In this document: piece after piece, positions 1 to 11,047 of the stretch
How the letters are laid out: the number at the start of each line of letters is the position of its first letter
Position numbering within the stretch: position 1 is the stretch's first letter
Assembly (NCBI GenBank): GCA_022385755.1
Contig: MU278372.1
Location: 372,001 to 436,000 of the forward strand
Direction: 5' to 3'
Source of the DNA: Trametopsis cervina
Lineage: Eukaryota > Basidiomycota > Agaricomycetes > Polyporales > Irpicaceae
Length of the DNA stretch: 64,000 bases
Translations under genes and position numbers: made by a program
The notes under the pieces: generated by a model
What the model was told of the DNA's origin: nothing
Database searches by the model: none
The model's input: only the letters and a program-made list of their open reading frames with translations

Positions 1-1704
1 GCCCACGACACCATGTTCTCGGGCGGATTGAAGCGGACGACGTTTCCGCACGCCTGAATGTCGAGGCCCTCCTCAGCCACCGCTGTCGCGACGACGAGGT
101 TCTTCTCGCCGATCTTGAAGTCCTTGAGCGTCTGCGTCGCGTCGAGCCGGATGATGTCCCGCGTGATGTCGAGAAAGTCGTGGCGGCGGGTTGAGCTTGA
201 GTTCCCGAGCAGACAGCCGACACGGAACGCGTCCCGCATGTCCGGCAGCGCGCCGAGGATCTCTGCGATGGCGACGACGGCCGCGCGCCGTTGTGCGAAG
301 ACGATGCCGCTGTATGCGCCGCCTTGCACGCGCACGTCGTGTTCCTCCTCCTTGAGGCATGCGATGAGGCGGTGGATCTTCGGGGACACGCCTTGCAGGA
401 TGTCGGTCGGCTCAAACGATACCGGTGTAAGCTGGAGCTTCGCGAGGACGCGCAGCAGATACGCCTTCTCCTTCGCCTGCCAGGCGGCCATGATGCCCGA
501 ATGGAGGACAGACGACGCGCGCACCTGGTTGACGACCTTCCAGACATACCAGTCCGCCGCCCAGAAGCCGAGCTCGTAGCAGAGGTCGATCGCCGTGCGC
601 TCGAGGTCGCGCAGGCCCCGGTGGGTGAACGTGTCCTTCTTGAGCAACACCTTGGACAACCTCTGATCGACGCGGTTACGCTGCTCTCCAGGTTGCAATT
701 TTGCGAGCTGGGAGCGCAGAGAAACCACGTGAGGGTCGTCCTCGATGTTCAGCTGCCCAAGCACCGCACGGAGCGCGCGCAGGTTGCGCGACGGCAGGTC
801 CTCGCCGTATTCGACCGCCGGGTAGATTTCGTGCTTGAAGACGGGCCGGTGCACGAACTTGGCCAGCTCGTCACGGTTGTGTCGGGACGAGCGGATGGTG
901 CTGTCGAGGTTGGCTTCGATGGTGCTATGAGTAAGAAGTCCTTTCAGTCAGCCATACAACAAAGGAAAAGAAGATCGAAGATGTCACCCAAAAGCCTGTG
1001 CGAGGTCTCCGCCGCCGTAGATAGGGCTCGCAGTCAACCCCAGCACAGCAGGCCGCACATAGTCCTGCCTTACGCCCTCCTGGCGGGGAGGAAGCGGCAC
1101 ATAGAATCCCTTCATAATTTCATTGTACGGATGCTTGCCCTGCGCATGGTGCGCCTCGTCGAAGACCAACAAGCTGACGTCGTACCCGAGCTTGACGTAC
1201 CCGTGACGAAGAGCGTCGAGCAGGATCTGCGGGGTAGAGACGACGATGCGGTGCGAGGTGAGCACGCCTGTCCAGAGCGCCGCGTCGCGCCATTGGTCGG
1301 GCTCGGACGCGCCAGAGATGAGGCAGACGGGGACGGGGATGGCGGATGCTATGACGTCGCGCTGTTGTTCGATGAGGGCGACGGTGGGCGCAATGAACCA
1401 GCAGATCTTAACGACCGACAAAGGTAGAGCTACAAGTCAGCGCATGTATGCGGGGGAAAGTGAAGTGATTGATGCGCACCTTTCTGCTCTGGAGCTCGAC
1501 TTCGTGCTTCATGCGCAAGATAGCGATGTGCGTCTTGCCCGAGCCGGTGTCGAGGGCGATGATGATGTTGCGACGAAGACTTTCTTCAAGGAGCTCTTGC
1601 TGATACCCACGCGTGTGTTCGAGGCGGCGGGGCTCCGGCGGCGGTGTGCCCTCCGTCGGTGTCCGCGATGATTCTGGCGTCGTTGGTGGGGTTGGTTCAG
1701 GCAT
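1..1704 (-). CDS. Dicer-like protein, N-terminal part (runs off the left edge)
   Basis: Amino-terminal helicase half of a Dicer-like ribonuclease, the enzyme that cuts double-stranded RNA into small RNAs. Exons run 1704-1480, 1406-988 and 924 to beyond position 1. The first junction is phase 0, the second phase 2, and both introns are GT-AG (73 and 63 bp). Exon 1 has a Pro/Thr-rich start and then the ATP-binding Walker A ([10 protein letters not shown]). Exon 2 carries TAPT-like FIAPTVAL, the DEAH box in [10 protein letters not shown], and LGLTASP. Joining exons 2 and 3 restores [13 protein letters not shown], a Dicer-typical stretch after the DEAD/DEAH domain. Exon 3 enters the helicase C-terminal domain ([14 protein letters not shown]). 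The Dicer dimerisation, PAZ and RNase III domains would lie beyond the edge and are not seen. The start is the first ATG before Walker A. Confidence 0.9.
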
Positions 1705-2119
1705 TGCGTATACTGTATTTGGCAGTGGCGTAGGCTATCGAGGATGACGATGAGTGGTGGGGTCAAGAGGTGTTGCTGGCGTTGCGACGCTCACCTGTGT
1801 ATATATCCAAAATCCCAAAATCCTGGGGTGGTCCAAGAGATGGTGGTAGTAGACAAAGACGAGTTATTGTCGTGAGAGCCCGAAGGCGCTGCTGCAACGG
1901 CCGTCTTTATAGTTTATAGTTCTGGTGCGGCCCACTCTTGGACAGCGCAGAGCATCAGATAAACGCCAGCAAGAAGACACAGCGCAGTTTCAGTTCAGTC
2001 TGCGGAACTGTATAGTGTATAGAGCGACGATGACTCGAGGGAGCTTCTCAGTCTGCGCGCAGAGCTTCACAGGTTGGACGGTGGATATGGATATGATGGT
2101 GGGACCACGGGTGGCGCAG
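1705..2119. other. Intergenic, upstream of the Dicer-like gene
   Basis: No convincing coding sequence. It should contain the promoter and 5' leader of the Dicer-like gene on the minus strand. I saw no clear TATA box. Confidence 0.5.
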
Positions 2120-2368
2120 TACAGTAACGCCAGAAAGTGATGCACCCCCCCAAATCGGGAAATCACCCTCACGTTGTTTTGTGGACTCATCCTTTTTCGC
2201 AAAATAATGTCTACGTGTATCCTTGTTGAACCAAGAAGATTCTCCATCATAAGAACCGTTCACTAATCTACGAGAGCTCAAACATTGTGAGCATGGACGG
2301 TGTAAGCGCCCAGTTTTGGCCTGTGTTCCCGATTTGGGGGGGGTGCATCACTTTCTGGCGTTACTGTA
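2120..2368. repeat. MITE-like element with 42-bp terminal inverted repeats
   Basis: The arms 2120-2161 and 2327-2368 are reverse complements except for the length of a C/G run (7 versus 8). Both outer ends begin TACAGTAACGCC, so the element may start CAGTAACG with a TA target duplication, as Tc1/mariner-type elements do. The 165-bp core has no coding capacity, so it would be non-autonomous. The element class is inferred. Confidence 0.7.
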
Positions 2369-2877
2369 CATGGAATTAAATTTGAAGCGATAACCTCGCG
2401 ATAACCCCCAATTTGATGGTGGAATGTAAAACCCAATCACGAATCACGATCAGTCGAGAACGAGCGCGTCCGTGGGTGGCGGCAGTGCGCAGAAAGCAGG
2501 TAATAGTGTAACATAATTCTGGAAAACTCTCAACTTCACAAAACGCGCACATTGAATGTCACTCATGTATACACAGCCTTTCCGTCCTCGCAGGATTGCG
2601 TCACCCGGGTTGGAGAGATAATATGTGAGCACCAACTGAGATTGCTAGTGGGATGCCCTTTTCCTCAGAAAGCAATTCTCTATTATTTGACTTCAAGAGC
2701 ACAGCGGTACGTATGTCGGCAATACTACAAGCTGAACATACTGGAAAACCCATTTAGTAAGCTTATTCTTCAATATGAAGGGGCCTGTCAGTTGGTCTTC
2801 ATACTCGAATTGCAAGTCCCTCCCCTGAATCTGTGCAGTTCGGCGCGAACGTAATATCCCTGTCTACTATGGCTCCA
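2369..2877. other. Intergenic spacer
   Basis: AT-richer spacer without a supported gene. The sequence around 2503-2525 resembles the reverse complement of 3150-3185 (both carry a tagtgtaac-type string and ttctgg), so it may hold another decayed arm of the neighbouring element. Confidence 0.4.
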
Positions 2878-3191
2878 ATGGCGGCAGTAGTGTAACTTGA
2901 TTCAGTAAACAGTTTCAACATATATATATATACGTAGTTGTGCATATTTTCTCAACACGGGGTTGTGTCTTTTGTGTGATCTCCGGTTGAGTAAGGATCA
3001 CGCCTCATTGTAGATTACCGACAATTACTCTGCGGTTTTCGAGGATGTGAAACTTATCCGTCAAGTTGAGCATACTTGCGCTTTTTTCTCTTCGAAATCG
3101 CTCAACTTGCGTCGAAATCTGAATCGTCGAGACAGCGTGCGAAATTTCCAGAATTATTATAAGTTCATATAAGTTACACTTTTACCGCCAT
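2878..3191. repeat. Short element with 21-bp imperfect terminal inverted repeats
   Basis: The segment 2878-2898 and the reverse complement of 3171-3191 agree at 19 of 21 positions (atggcgg..agtgtaactt). The interior is AT-rich, noncoding and contains a (TA)n run near 2921-2932. The right end merges into a palindrome at 3193-3217. It lies directly upstream of the potassium channel gene. A non-autonomous DNA transposon is the likeliest reading. Confidence 0.5.
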
Positions 3192-3192
3192 A

Positions 3193-3217
3193 ATTACCGC
3201 CATACTATGGCGGTAAT
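3193..3217. repeat. 25-bp palindrome (12-bp arms, 1-nt centre)
   Basis: The arm attaccgccata at 3193-3204 is mirrored exactly at 3206-3217 around position 3205. It lies about 107 bp upstream of the channel start codon, so it could be a transposon end or a regulatory site. Confidence 0.7.
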
Positions 3218-3323
3218 AGTGCCATAGCCAAGAATCGCCTCCAAGCCGCTGCACACTGTCTCTTCCTCCTCCTCCCACTCTCTCCTTCACGACCTCTCCA
3301 AGCTCCTGCACGAAACCGTCTCA

Positions 3324-5052
3324 ATGAGCTCCAGCGCGCACCTCTTCCGCGCGGGCTCCTCAACCAGTTCCTTCCCCAGCACGCGCAGATCCGCCGCCTC
3401 TTCACCTCGCATCCAGCACGTCCTATTCGTCGAGAACGCAGAAGTCGCAGCGCAGGGGATAAAACCACATTGGAAGCGCGAGCTGTATCTGCTGCTCGAG
3501 CACCCGACGACGTCGCAGGCGGCCTTCGTCGTGCACGTCTCGACGACGTTCCTCATCGTGCTCTCGGCGGCCGTCACCGTCCTCGAGACGATCCCCACTT
3601 CGCATGCTATATCTGGCAAGGTCTGGTTTGGGCTTGAGACGAGTCTCGTTGCGCTGTTTACGGTCGAGTATGGGGCGCGCGCGGTCGCGCACTCGAATAC
3701 GTGGACGAGCTTTGCGAAGTGGTTGTTCTGTGAGTCGGTTGCGAGTTACTCGCGCGGATTGGCGATATGCTGAATGTGGTGCGCCACAGCTTTCTTTGGG
3801 ATTATAGATTTATTGGGTATTCTGCCGTATTATTTAGAGATTGCGTTGGGCCAGGACACAGTACGTCGCACATCCCGCGGAGCGTCGATCGAGCCTCATT
3901 CATGCAGTCGACATTCTTCAGATTTACCATACTACGCACCTTTCGGCTGCTCCGTGTATTCCGGCCGTTCAGGTATAACAATGCCATCCTGTTGTGCGTG
4001 CATATATTTCCCCGCTCTCGTCTGACACTCGGGACGCTGACGCCCGGATGCAGGACTATAGAAGTAATGTATTTATCCTTCCGCCGCTCGGAACATGCGC
4101 TGCTCGCGCTCGCGTTTTTCGTGGCCATGGTTCTGGTTGTATTCAGCACGCTGTTGTGAGTTCCGCCCCACACGGCTCCTCCGCAGACCAAGCCCCAAGT
4201 GACTAACTAACACCACGCAGGTATTTCGCCGAGCGCGGAACGTGGGACGAGACGCTTGGTGTGTTTATGAACTCTGACGGGGACCCTAGTCAGTTTGCAG
4301 TAAGTGGTTTGTCCTATGTTTTGGCGAGCACCCCCAAACCCACTGCTTCTTCCGCCGCCGCTTTGGTTTAGTCCATTCCTGCCGCTGCCTGGTATGTCGC
4401 CGTGCCTCTTTGTTTGCGTGACATGTGTACTGACTGATTGTGCGAAAGGTTTGTGCTAGTTAGTAAGTGTGTTCCGGCACGGAGGCTCGTGCGCCGTTTT
4501 AATTTACCTCTGCCGGTATGATAGCCATTACGACAGTGGGGTATGGTGAGATCACGCCGCGCTCGTTTCTGGGACGGCTTGTCACTGTGCCCTTGCTCGT
4601 CTTTGGGCTGCTGTTGATCGCACTACCGACGTTTGTGCTCGGACGGGAGTTCAGCATCGTGTGGGATCTCATGAAGGAGCAGCAGGTGGGTCCCGTTCCC
4701 ATCGGCGCAGCGACATCGCATCGCATCTTATTTCAACTATGCGCAGGCAAACGAAGAGGAAGAAGAGGTTGTGAGTTCGCCGCAGGCGATGTCTCCTGGC
4801 CCGCGGAGTGCGAACCGGTCGACGTGGGACGTACGGCTGGACACGCTCGCGGCAGAAGCGATGATGCCTCTCACGACGCTAAACCAACGACATGCGCAAA
4901 AAGATCGCGCGGAGATATCCTCCCAGATATCAGAACTCCGGGCGACCGTGGAGATGCAGGGGGAGATGATACGTCGGATGCTGGACATGATGGACGGCAA
5001 GGGCAAACAGCGGGCAGTCGGGGACGAGGGTGCTTCCAGCCGTAGTAGCTGA
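3324..5052 (+). CDS. Voltage-gated potassium channel
   Basis: Six-transmembrane K+ channel, about 414 aa. Exons: 3324-3729, 3790-3860, 3908-3993, 4054-4155, 4221-4299, 4372-4391, 4449-4462, 4525-4685, 4747-5052. Segments in order: S1 after KRELYLLLEHP, S2, S3 (FFGIIDLLGILPYYLEIAL), the S4 sensor with spaced arginines (FRFTILRTFRLLRVFRPFR), S5, the pore helix SIPAAAWFVLV, the selectivity filter TITTVGYGE, and S6. A hydrophilic tail ends in a predicted coiled coil (about residues 355-395). The filter only assembles when two short exons (20 and 14 nt) are spliced in: the ATG at 4518 just before the filter is intronic, because the acceptor at 4523-4524 joins A to CC to give Thr. The start is the first ATG before S1. 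It probably acts in the plasma or an endomembrane. Confidence 0.92.
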
Positions 5053-5824
5053 CGGGGTGGCAAGTTGGTGTCAGGGTATGTCGTACATGGTCAGTGCGGT
5101 GGCACGCGATGGGTATTTATTTTACGTGAGTGGGAGACGGGGGTGGAGGTGGTGGCCGCCTGATCGGTGTGTTGTGAGTCGCTGTTCGCCGCGGTGGTAT
5201 AATCGACTCCGAAATATACGGGATTGATGTATGGCAGACGCCGATTTATCGTTGCAGAGGCCTGCCACGATGTCGGGCGGGGTCTGGCGGGGACATGGCT
5301 GCATCTACTGGCCAAGTGTACATCTGTGTACATGCCCACGCCAGCCCTGCATGTGTGTGTAAACAGCAAGCATGGGTGAGCACTGAACCCTGCCCGACAT
5401 CTGGAGTGCACGGCTGCAGTCTGAACGCATTGTGGGTGACATGATGTCCGTATTTGTTCGACTCAACGCTCTAATAGGCGCACAGTTCCGTGGCTGTTCG
5501 CTGTTCGCTAGGCGAGAGCTGTGTGTATGTCGTGTACAGGGACGTACCAGGGATGCAATAATGCATGGACGAGATGGCTACTCACAGCTTAGTGCATCTG
5601 CCCTTACCGAAGGCTGCGAATGCGATTGCGGTTCCTTTTTGGATGACCCACACTGGATATCAAGCCCCACATCCACGTCCGCTGCGCTCAACACACACGA
5701 TGCCGATCTCTGGCCCTCTGCCACCGACAGCGACTAACTACATAAGCCTCGCGTGTCCTCCCCTCCTTCCAGTTCATCCTCCCCGCCGCTGCCCCTTCCG
5801 CCCTCCTCCCTCCCGCGCGCACTC
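5053..5824. other. Intergenic between channel and SDR1
   Basis: No supported gene. The last 100 bp are CT-rich and contain a TATA-like ctacataag around 5738-5746, a plausible promoter for SDR1. Confidence 0.4.
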
Positions 5825-6736
5825 ATGATAATGCACCCCCCAGTCCCCCTCGGGCCCCTCGCAGGCAAGGTCGCCATCGTCACCGGCTCTTCACGCTCCA
5901 TCGGCGCGTCCATCGCCCAGCGGCTCGCCGCAGACGGCGCCGACGTTATCATCAACTACCACAAGATCGCCGTCGACGCCGACCGCGTCGCCAACCAGAT
6001 CAACAATGCCGCGGCCAATGGTGCGAGTCCGGGGGGCAGGGCCATCGTGGTCAAGGCGGACGTGTCCACCATCGAGGGCGGCCAGCACCTCCTGGACGAA
6101 TGTATCCGCCAACTCGGCGTTCCCGATATCCTCGTCCTCAACGCCGCCGTCATGGGCCACACGCCACTCGCGAGTACCCGGGAGCGTGACTACGACGTCC
6201 ACTTCAACACCAATGTCAAGGGTCCGCTCTTCCTCGTGCAGGCCGCCGCCGAGCGCATGCAGCCAGGTCCGTCCTCCTCTTCATACTCTCTCCCATTCCT
6301 TCTCCGCTGACCTCTCACCGCAGGCGGCCGAATAATCTTCATCTCAACCGCGCTAACCCGCGCCTCCGGCGTCCTCCCCATGGCCCTCCTCTTCGCAATG
6401 ACAAAGGGTGCAATCGAGCAAATGACGCGCGTGCTCGCGAAAGACCTCGGGTCGCGCGGCATCACCGTCAACTGCGTCGCACCCGGCCCCGTCGACACCC
6501 CCGTCTTCCGCGCGGGCAAGTCGCCGCTGCAGATGAAGTACATCGCGAGCGTCACGCCGCAGAATCGGCTTGCGCTCCCGGAGGATATCAGTCCGTCCGT
6601 CGCGTTCCTCGTATCGCAGGAGGCGCAGTGGGTTAATGGCCAGATTTTGGGCGTGAATGGGGTGCGTCGTCTTTCTCCTCATCGTGTCTTCGTAGCCTGC
6701 TGATAGGTAGTATTATTGCAGGGTTTCGCCGTATGA
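5825..6736 (+). CDS. Short-chain dehydrogenase-like protein with catalytic residues lost (SDR1)
   Basis: 264-aa classical-SDR fold protein; exons 5825-6266, 6324-6661, 6722-6736. Cofactor motif VTGSSRSIGASIA with an Arg that suggests NADP(H). ILVLNAA is the central strand motif. It is a clear paralogue of SDR2 and SDR3 downstream, with both introns at identical places, including a tiny last exon coding GFAV. Unlike them, the active site is altered: the YxxxK motif reads FAMTK (Tyr to Phe), and the catalytic Ser position 14 residues upstream is Ala. Lys is kept. It may therefore be a pseudoenzyme or have changed chemistry. The first in-frame ATG is 5825; upstream codons in this frame are only GTG. 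Substrate unknown. Confidence 0.88.
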
Positions 6737-7049
6737 ACGAACTTTACTAGCCCTCGCTTTGCCATCGCTATTGCTTTTTGTTATCCGCGCAGATGCACGT
6801 GCGCACGTCTATCCACCCATCCATGATCCATGTTGTCACCTCCATCTCTCGCGCATCCATGCTCTCATCTTCATCTCCATCTCCATCTCCTATCACATCT
6901 CCACCTCTTCACGCCACGCCACGCCTGTCGTACCAATCCACTCGCAACGCAACACGCTTTCACGGTCCCGGGGTCGCACGCAACATCGGCAGGTCCGCGC
7001 GGTCAATCACGATAGATAGATAAAAAGATTTTTTAAGTGTATCAACTAG
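6737..7049. other. Convergent intergenic with CATCTC-type microsatellite
   Basis: 3' flanks of SDR1 and the peroxin gene. Positions about 6866-6905 carry an imperfect catctc/ctccat simple repeat. No gene seen. Confidence 0.5.
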
Positions 7050-8695
7050 TCACGCCGCTAATGTAGGATCATAATATATTCGTCTCACCCACCGGCGCCG
7101 CCGCGTCAGTCCGTTCGCGAGCCGCCACTCTTCGAGCGGTAAGCTGCGCGCATCCATCCATGTGTCGTTCGTGTACACCCAGCCGTCTGCGTGAACAGCC
7201 CTCGGTCAGAATACGCCACGGCGATGAGTATGAGGACGATGAGGATGATGCAACGTACTGTCGTCTGCCTCGAGAGGAGCAACCCACGTCCCCTCCAAGT
7301 CGGGCCGCCAGTCCTCCGTCTCGACGAACAGCCAGCCCGGGGCGAGCGAGAACGTGAGGTTGCTGCTAAATATGAGCGGACAGGGAGGATCCAAGCCGGT
7401 TAACCATGAGTTCACTATCACACCGGAACACACGGTAGACTGACCTGACATCCCCGCTCCCGTCCTCCGCGACCCCACTCCACCCATCCCTTCCACGCGT
7501 CCACGCCCTTCTCTCCCCAGGCCTCAAATTCGCCTTACTCCATCCCGACTCATTCACCGCGCCGCCATCATCTACGCCCGGCACGCCCGCCCAGCGCTCG
7601 TTCTCCCACAGGAACACCTCGCGCAGCTCGGACCGCCAGTGTCGGTCCTCGAGCCTGTCGTTGTCGATGAGCCGCGTGAGGCGCACGTGCCAGGCTTTGA
7701 GACGCGGGCGGAGGAGTTGGAGGAGGAGCGGGAGGAGGTATGTGCGTGTGAAGGGGTGAGTGAGGGAGAGGGGGAGGAGGCCTAGGGTGAGGAATGTGAG
7801 GCGTAGGGGGAGGAGCTGGACCAGCGGGATCAGGACAATGCACACTAGTGCGGTGAGGGTTAGGATTACGGGTGTGTAGGGTGAGGTGTAGTTTAGGTGT
7901 GTGATTGCGGGGGAGACGAGGTCGTGTGCGTCCGAGCTGGGACGCGTTCGCGGGTCACTGTATGTGTGCGGAGTGTGAGAGGGTGAAGACTCACAATACG
8001 CCCATGAGGTTCTGGATGGCCTGAACATTAGATAGCCAATCGGTGCTCCATTCGCTCGTGGATGCAGGCGGCGGTTGCAGGCGTACGCCTTTGAGCAATT
8101 CTGGTGCGTCGCGCTGTAGTGAGGGGTTCAAAGCGAGGAGTGTCCCCAGTAGGAGCAGAAGTGGTAGTAGGAGGAACAGCCGCGGGAAGTAGCCTGCGTG
8201 ATCCATACATTCACTGTAACGTTAGCACACGACCGAACGAAACACATCCCAAGCAGAAAGGCACGCACACAAGAACGCATACCCAGCAATCCACACCCCC
8301 GTATACCTATTCCCGCGCCTCCACATCACGACCTCCTCCAACCGATCCTGCACCCAAAAAACCGGCCCCGCCTTCCCTACAAACCTCTTGAAATTGACCG
8401 TCGTAATCGGGATCGACAGCGGGTCCTTCGTGGATACAAGTCTTGGTGCGTCCGTGCGTGCGCGGGGCGTCGTGGGCGCGTTGGGGATCGCGCCGGCGAG
8501 GAGGACGTGCGAGAGGGTGAAGGAGGGCGAGAAGGGCGAGTCGGTTGTGGATGGGGAGAGGAGCGGTGTCGGTGCGTGTGAGGGGTGGGGGAGGGGGACT
8601 GTGATCTTGGGTTGGGGGCGCATGGAGGCGGAGGGCGTGAGTGAGTGCAGACGCGTGGCGGATGATGGGATGTCGACGTAGTCGAGCGTCGCCAT
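7050..8695 (-). CDS. Pex30/Pex24p-family peroxisomal membrane peroxin with DysF domain
   Basis: About 462 aa; exons 8695-8283, 8213-7995, 7957-7445, 7365-7259, 7186-7050. The first 130 residues are Ser/Pro-rich. Next come several hydrophobic segments (FLLLPLLLLLGTLLAL in exon 2 and two more near the start of exon 3), then a cytosolic dysferlin-type domain. The domain has the usual two halves: APGWLFVETEDWRPD with EGTW, and, across the last intron, NGWVYTNDTW followed by a basic RRRRWVRRIYYDP. This order fits the Pex28-32 (Pex24p) family, which act at ER-peroxisome contacts and control peroxisome number and size. The acceptor of exon 4 is a tandem TAGCAG, so one residue may vary. Family call is firm; which yeast member it matches is not. 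Confidence 0.88.
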
Positions 8696-9220
8696 TGTGT
8701 GTACCAGGTGAGGTGAGGGGTCTGGAGTGGAGGAGAGAGGAGGGTTAGTAGGGCGCAATACGGATAGGATAGTGACTTGCACGGACCGAGCGGGTGTACG
8801 GTGCAATCTCAGGTTTTGCACCACGGGTCGGAGTGCGCGTACGATGCTCTCTGATTACAGGCTTGATGTGTAGTTCGATTCAATGAAGGGCTATTGGCAG
8901 CTCATTGCTCTCTGAGACGAGACGAGACGAGAGGCGAGTGGTACGAGAGTAAGCGATGGCCAATAATCACAAGGATGGGCGCTGAGCATACGCGACGACT
9001 TTGTGGCGCTAACCAGATTCGGGCACTTGGCCTCGAACTACTCTCCCGGGGCAGACCAAACAGGGTTTCAACTTTCGTACCTCAAGATATCCTGCCTCGA
9101 ACCGCTCGTTTTATAATACAGCACAAGAGAGAAGAACCGATAACATCACGTGTGTACGTCCACCGCCGTCATGATCTGCTCGCGTTAGAGATTTGAGTAT
9201 CATTGCGCAGGACGTTGTCA
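8696..9220. other. Intergenic; holds duplicated F-box 3' flank
   Basis: Promoter side of the peroxin gene and 3' flank of F-box A1. Positions 9178-9220 recur at 12788-12830 with 3 mismatches in 43, the 3' flank of A3, showing that flanks were duplicated together with the genes. Confidence 0.7.
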
Positions 9221-10469
9221 CTATATCTGAATCCACAGATGTCTAACCACTAAGCGATAGCCGCTCTCTGTAGGCAACAGCAAATCCTCCACAAACGACT
9301 TGTACTTATCCGGACTGAACGTATGTGCCACAGTCCTATCAGCGATAGTCACCTCATTCAAGGAAAGCAGCGGGGCAAGAGCAGTTCTTAAGCCTTTGAG
9401 CCCGCTTGCATCACCGCTACGCTGGTCAGACAAGATAATTTCCCCTAAACCATTGAATCCCAGGGTCGTAAGTGAGTCTGGCGGAAGCGAGGAAACGAGA
9501 TTCCAGACGAACGGCCAGGCCCAGGGACTTTCGACCAGCGTAAGACCGAAGTTAAAGGCCACATGAGTGAGATTGCGGCAGTACGAGAGCTTCAGGTGAT
9601 CCCCAGAACGCTCATCTGGCGTGTGCTCAGCGCTGCGACCGGCACAATTTATGCACACACGCAAACTCACTGTAGGGTCCACGACTGAAGCCAATGTCGA
9701 CCGAGCGAAGGTTCGCGCCACCTGTGCTAAGTAGCTCTCCGAATTCCTCTGTCGCGCTATGCTCAACGTCGATCCGCACGGTTTGCAGGGTCTGGTCTTC
9801 GATAGTCCTCGTGCAGCGCAGGAGGCTGAGCCATAAGCGGGCGGGGACGGGACCAGCAATGTTGTGCACCTGTAACTGGAGGGAAGAACGCGGCTCCTTA
9901 GGAGGGGGGCGAAAAGAGGTCTCCGCCGATGGGCCCGAGAGATACAGTGTATTGATGTGCGCGAAGGCGCGAAATGCGTCGAGCAGTACATGTACATCAA
10001 GCAAGTAAGGAGGGTCGTGGAGACGCCCGTCGATGATGAGCGTGTCAAGCTCGAATGTTGGATGGCCAGGAGGGAGCTCCGAGGACGAGGCGAGTTCAAA
10101 ACGTACACCATCAAGCCATAAACATCGCAGCTTGGGAAACGTCTCGAGGATACTTATGAATAGCTTTGCCGTCATGATCCCGTCAGCGAGTTCAAGCTTG
10201 CGTACAGAGCAGGCAAAGTTTCTGCTCCTATCATCTCGACCAAGCGTGAGGAGCGCGATCAGACGATCAGGGTGGTGAGCGGACATAGAGGAGAAGAGGA
10301 ATGGCATGCATACAGCACGCCATTCCCTGCATGTAAGAGAACAGGCGAGGTGCGTCTTCTTGTTGCGGTCAAAGGTGGCGACGAAGGAGAGGAAGCGCTC
10401 GATGAGCTCGAATGGAATGTGTATCTGACGTTCGTGCAAAGGAGCCCGAGGGACTGAGACCGGCGGCAT
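9221..10469 (-). CDS. F-box-like protein A1
   Basis: 397 aa; exons 10469-9671 and 9615-9221 with a 55-bp phase-1 intron (A joined to AT gives Asn, GPYNERSGDHLKLS). The N-terminus has an F-box-like stretch at about residues 15-55: IPFELIERFLSF, then LACSLTCREWRAVCMPFLF. The rest is leucine-rich with family blocks (HPTFELDTLII, LQLQVHNIAGPVPARLW, LLSTGGANLRS, LTHVAFNF, VWNLVSSLPPDS). F-box proteins usually recruit substrates to SCF ubiquitin ligases. In Agaricomycetes this family is large and mostly uncharacterised, so the role here is inferred from the family only. First of three tandem minus-strand copies. Confidence 0.85.
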
Positions 10470-11047
10470 TGTAGACTACGGCTCTGGGGTTGTGGTTGTT
10501 CAGTCCAAGTGACCGCTGATACAATCGATTGAGGGCGTCGTCTTTATTACCGTGTCCCACGGTTACTGCGATCAATGGGTCCCTACATGGCGTCGCGGGC
10601 CTCTTGACTCGCGCAAATGCAAGTGTTTATTCTTGTTTAGTTAGTACTGTACTTGAAGCTTGTTGGCTGGTACTACGCTATATTACCCGGAAACACAGGC
10701 AGTTTGCATCTGGGAAAGGAGGGAAAGGGGGAGAGAATGAGACGGTGGACATGCCGCATATGGACTACACCTGCCCGATTAGGGCTCGCACTCATTAGTC
10801 AGCGAACCTATTATCCTCGACCGTATTCTCTATCTTATCCTGATACAGTGCTGGGCGAGTTATTGCAGTCTGGCACAACACTTAGGTAGTGCCGCGACGA
10901 TTTCGTAACGGGGACAAAATGCAAAAGGCTGGGCTCAGCCGGTGGTTCGTGTACGAATTATTCCAACGTCCACTTGCGTCATAATGTATTGCACTAGTGT
11001 ATTGTACAAATATCGACAGCTGACTTGTCGGTCCCAGTAGATTACAA
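10470..11047. other. Intergenic between F-box A1 and A2
   Basis: Promoter of A1 and 3' flank of A2. No gene or clear repeat seen. Confidence 0.5.

Noticed and set aside
291..1427. 378-aa plus-strand ORF across the Dicer region
   Set aside because: It is antisense to the well-supported Dicer helicase exons and has no recognisable features.
4518..5045. ORF starting MIAITTVGYGE as a separate small channel fragment
   Set aside because: The ATG is inside an intron; the acceptor at 4523-4524 gives the family sequence FVLVTITTVGYG when joined to the 14-nt exon.
5753..5824. N-terminal extension of SDR1
   Set aside because: The open frame begins at GTG, not ATG, and the extra residues are low-complexity Pro/Ser.
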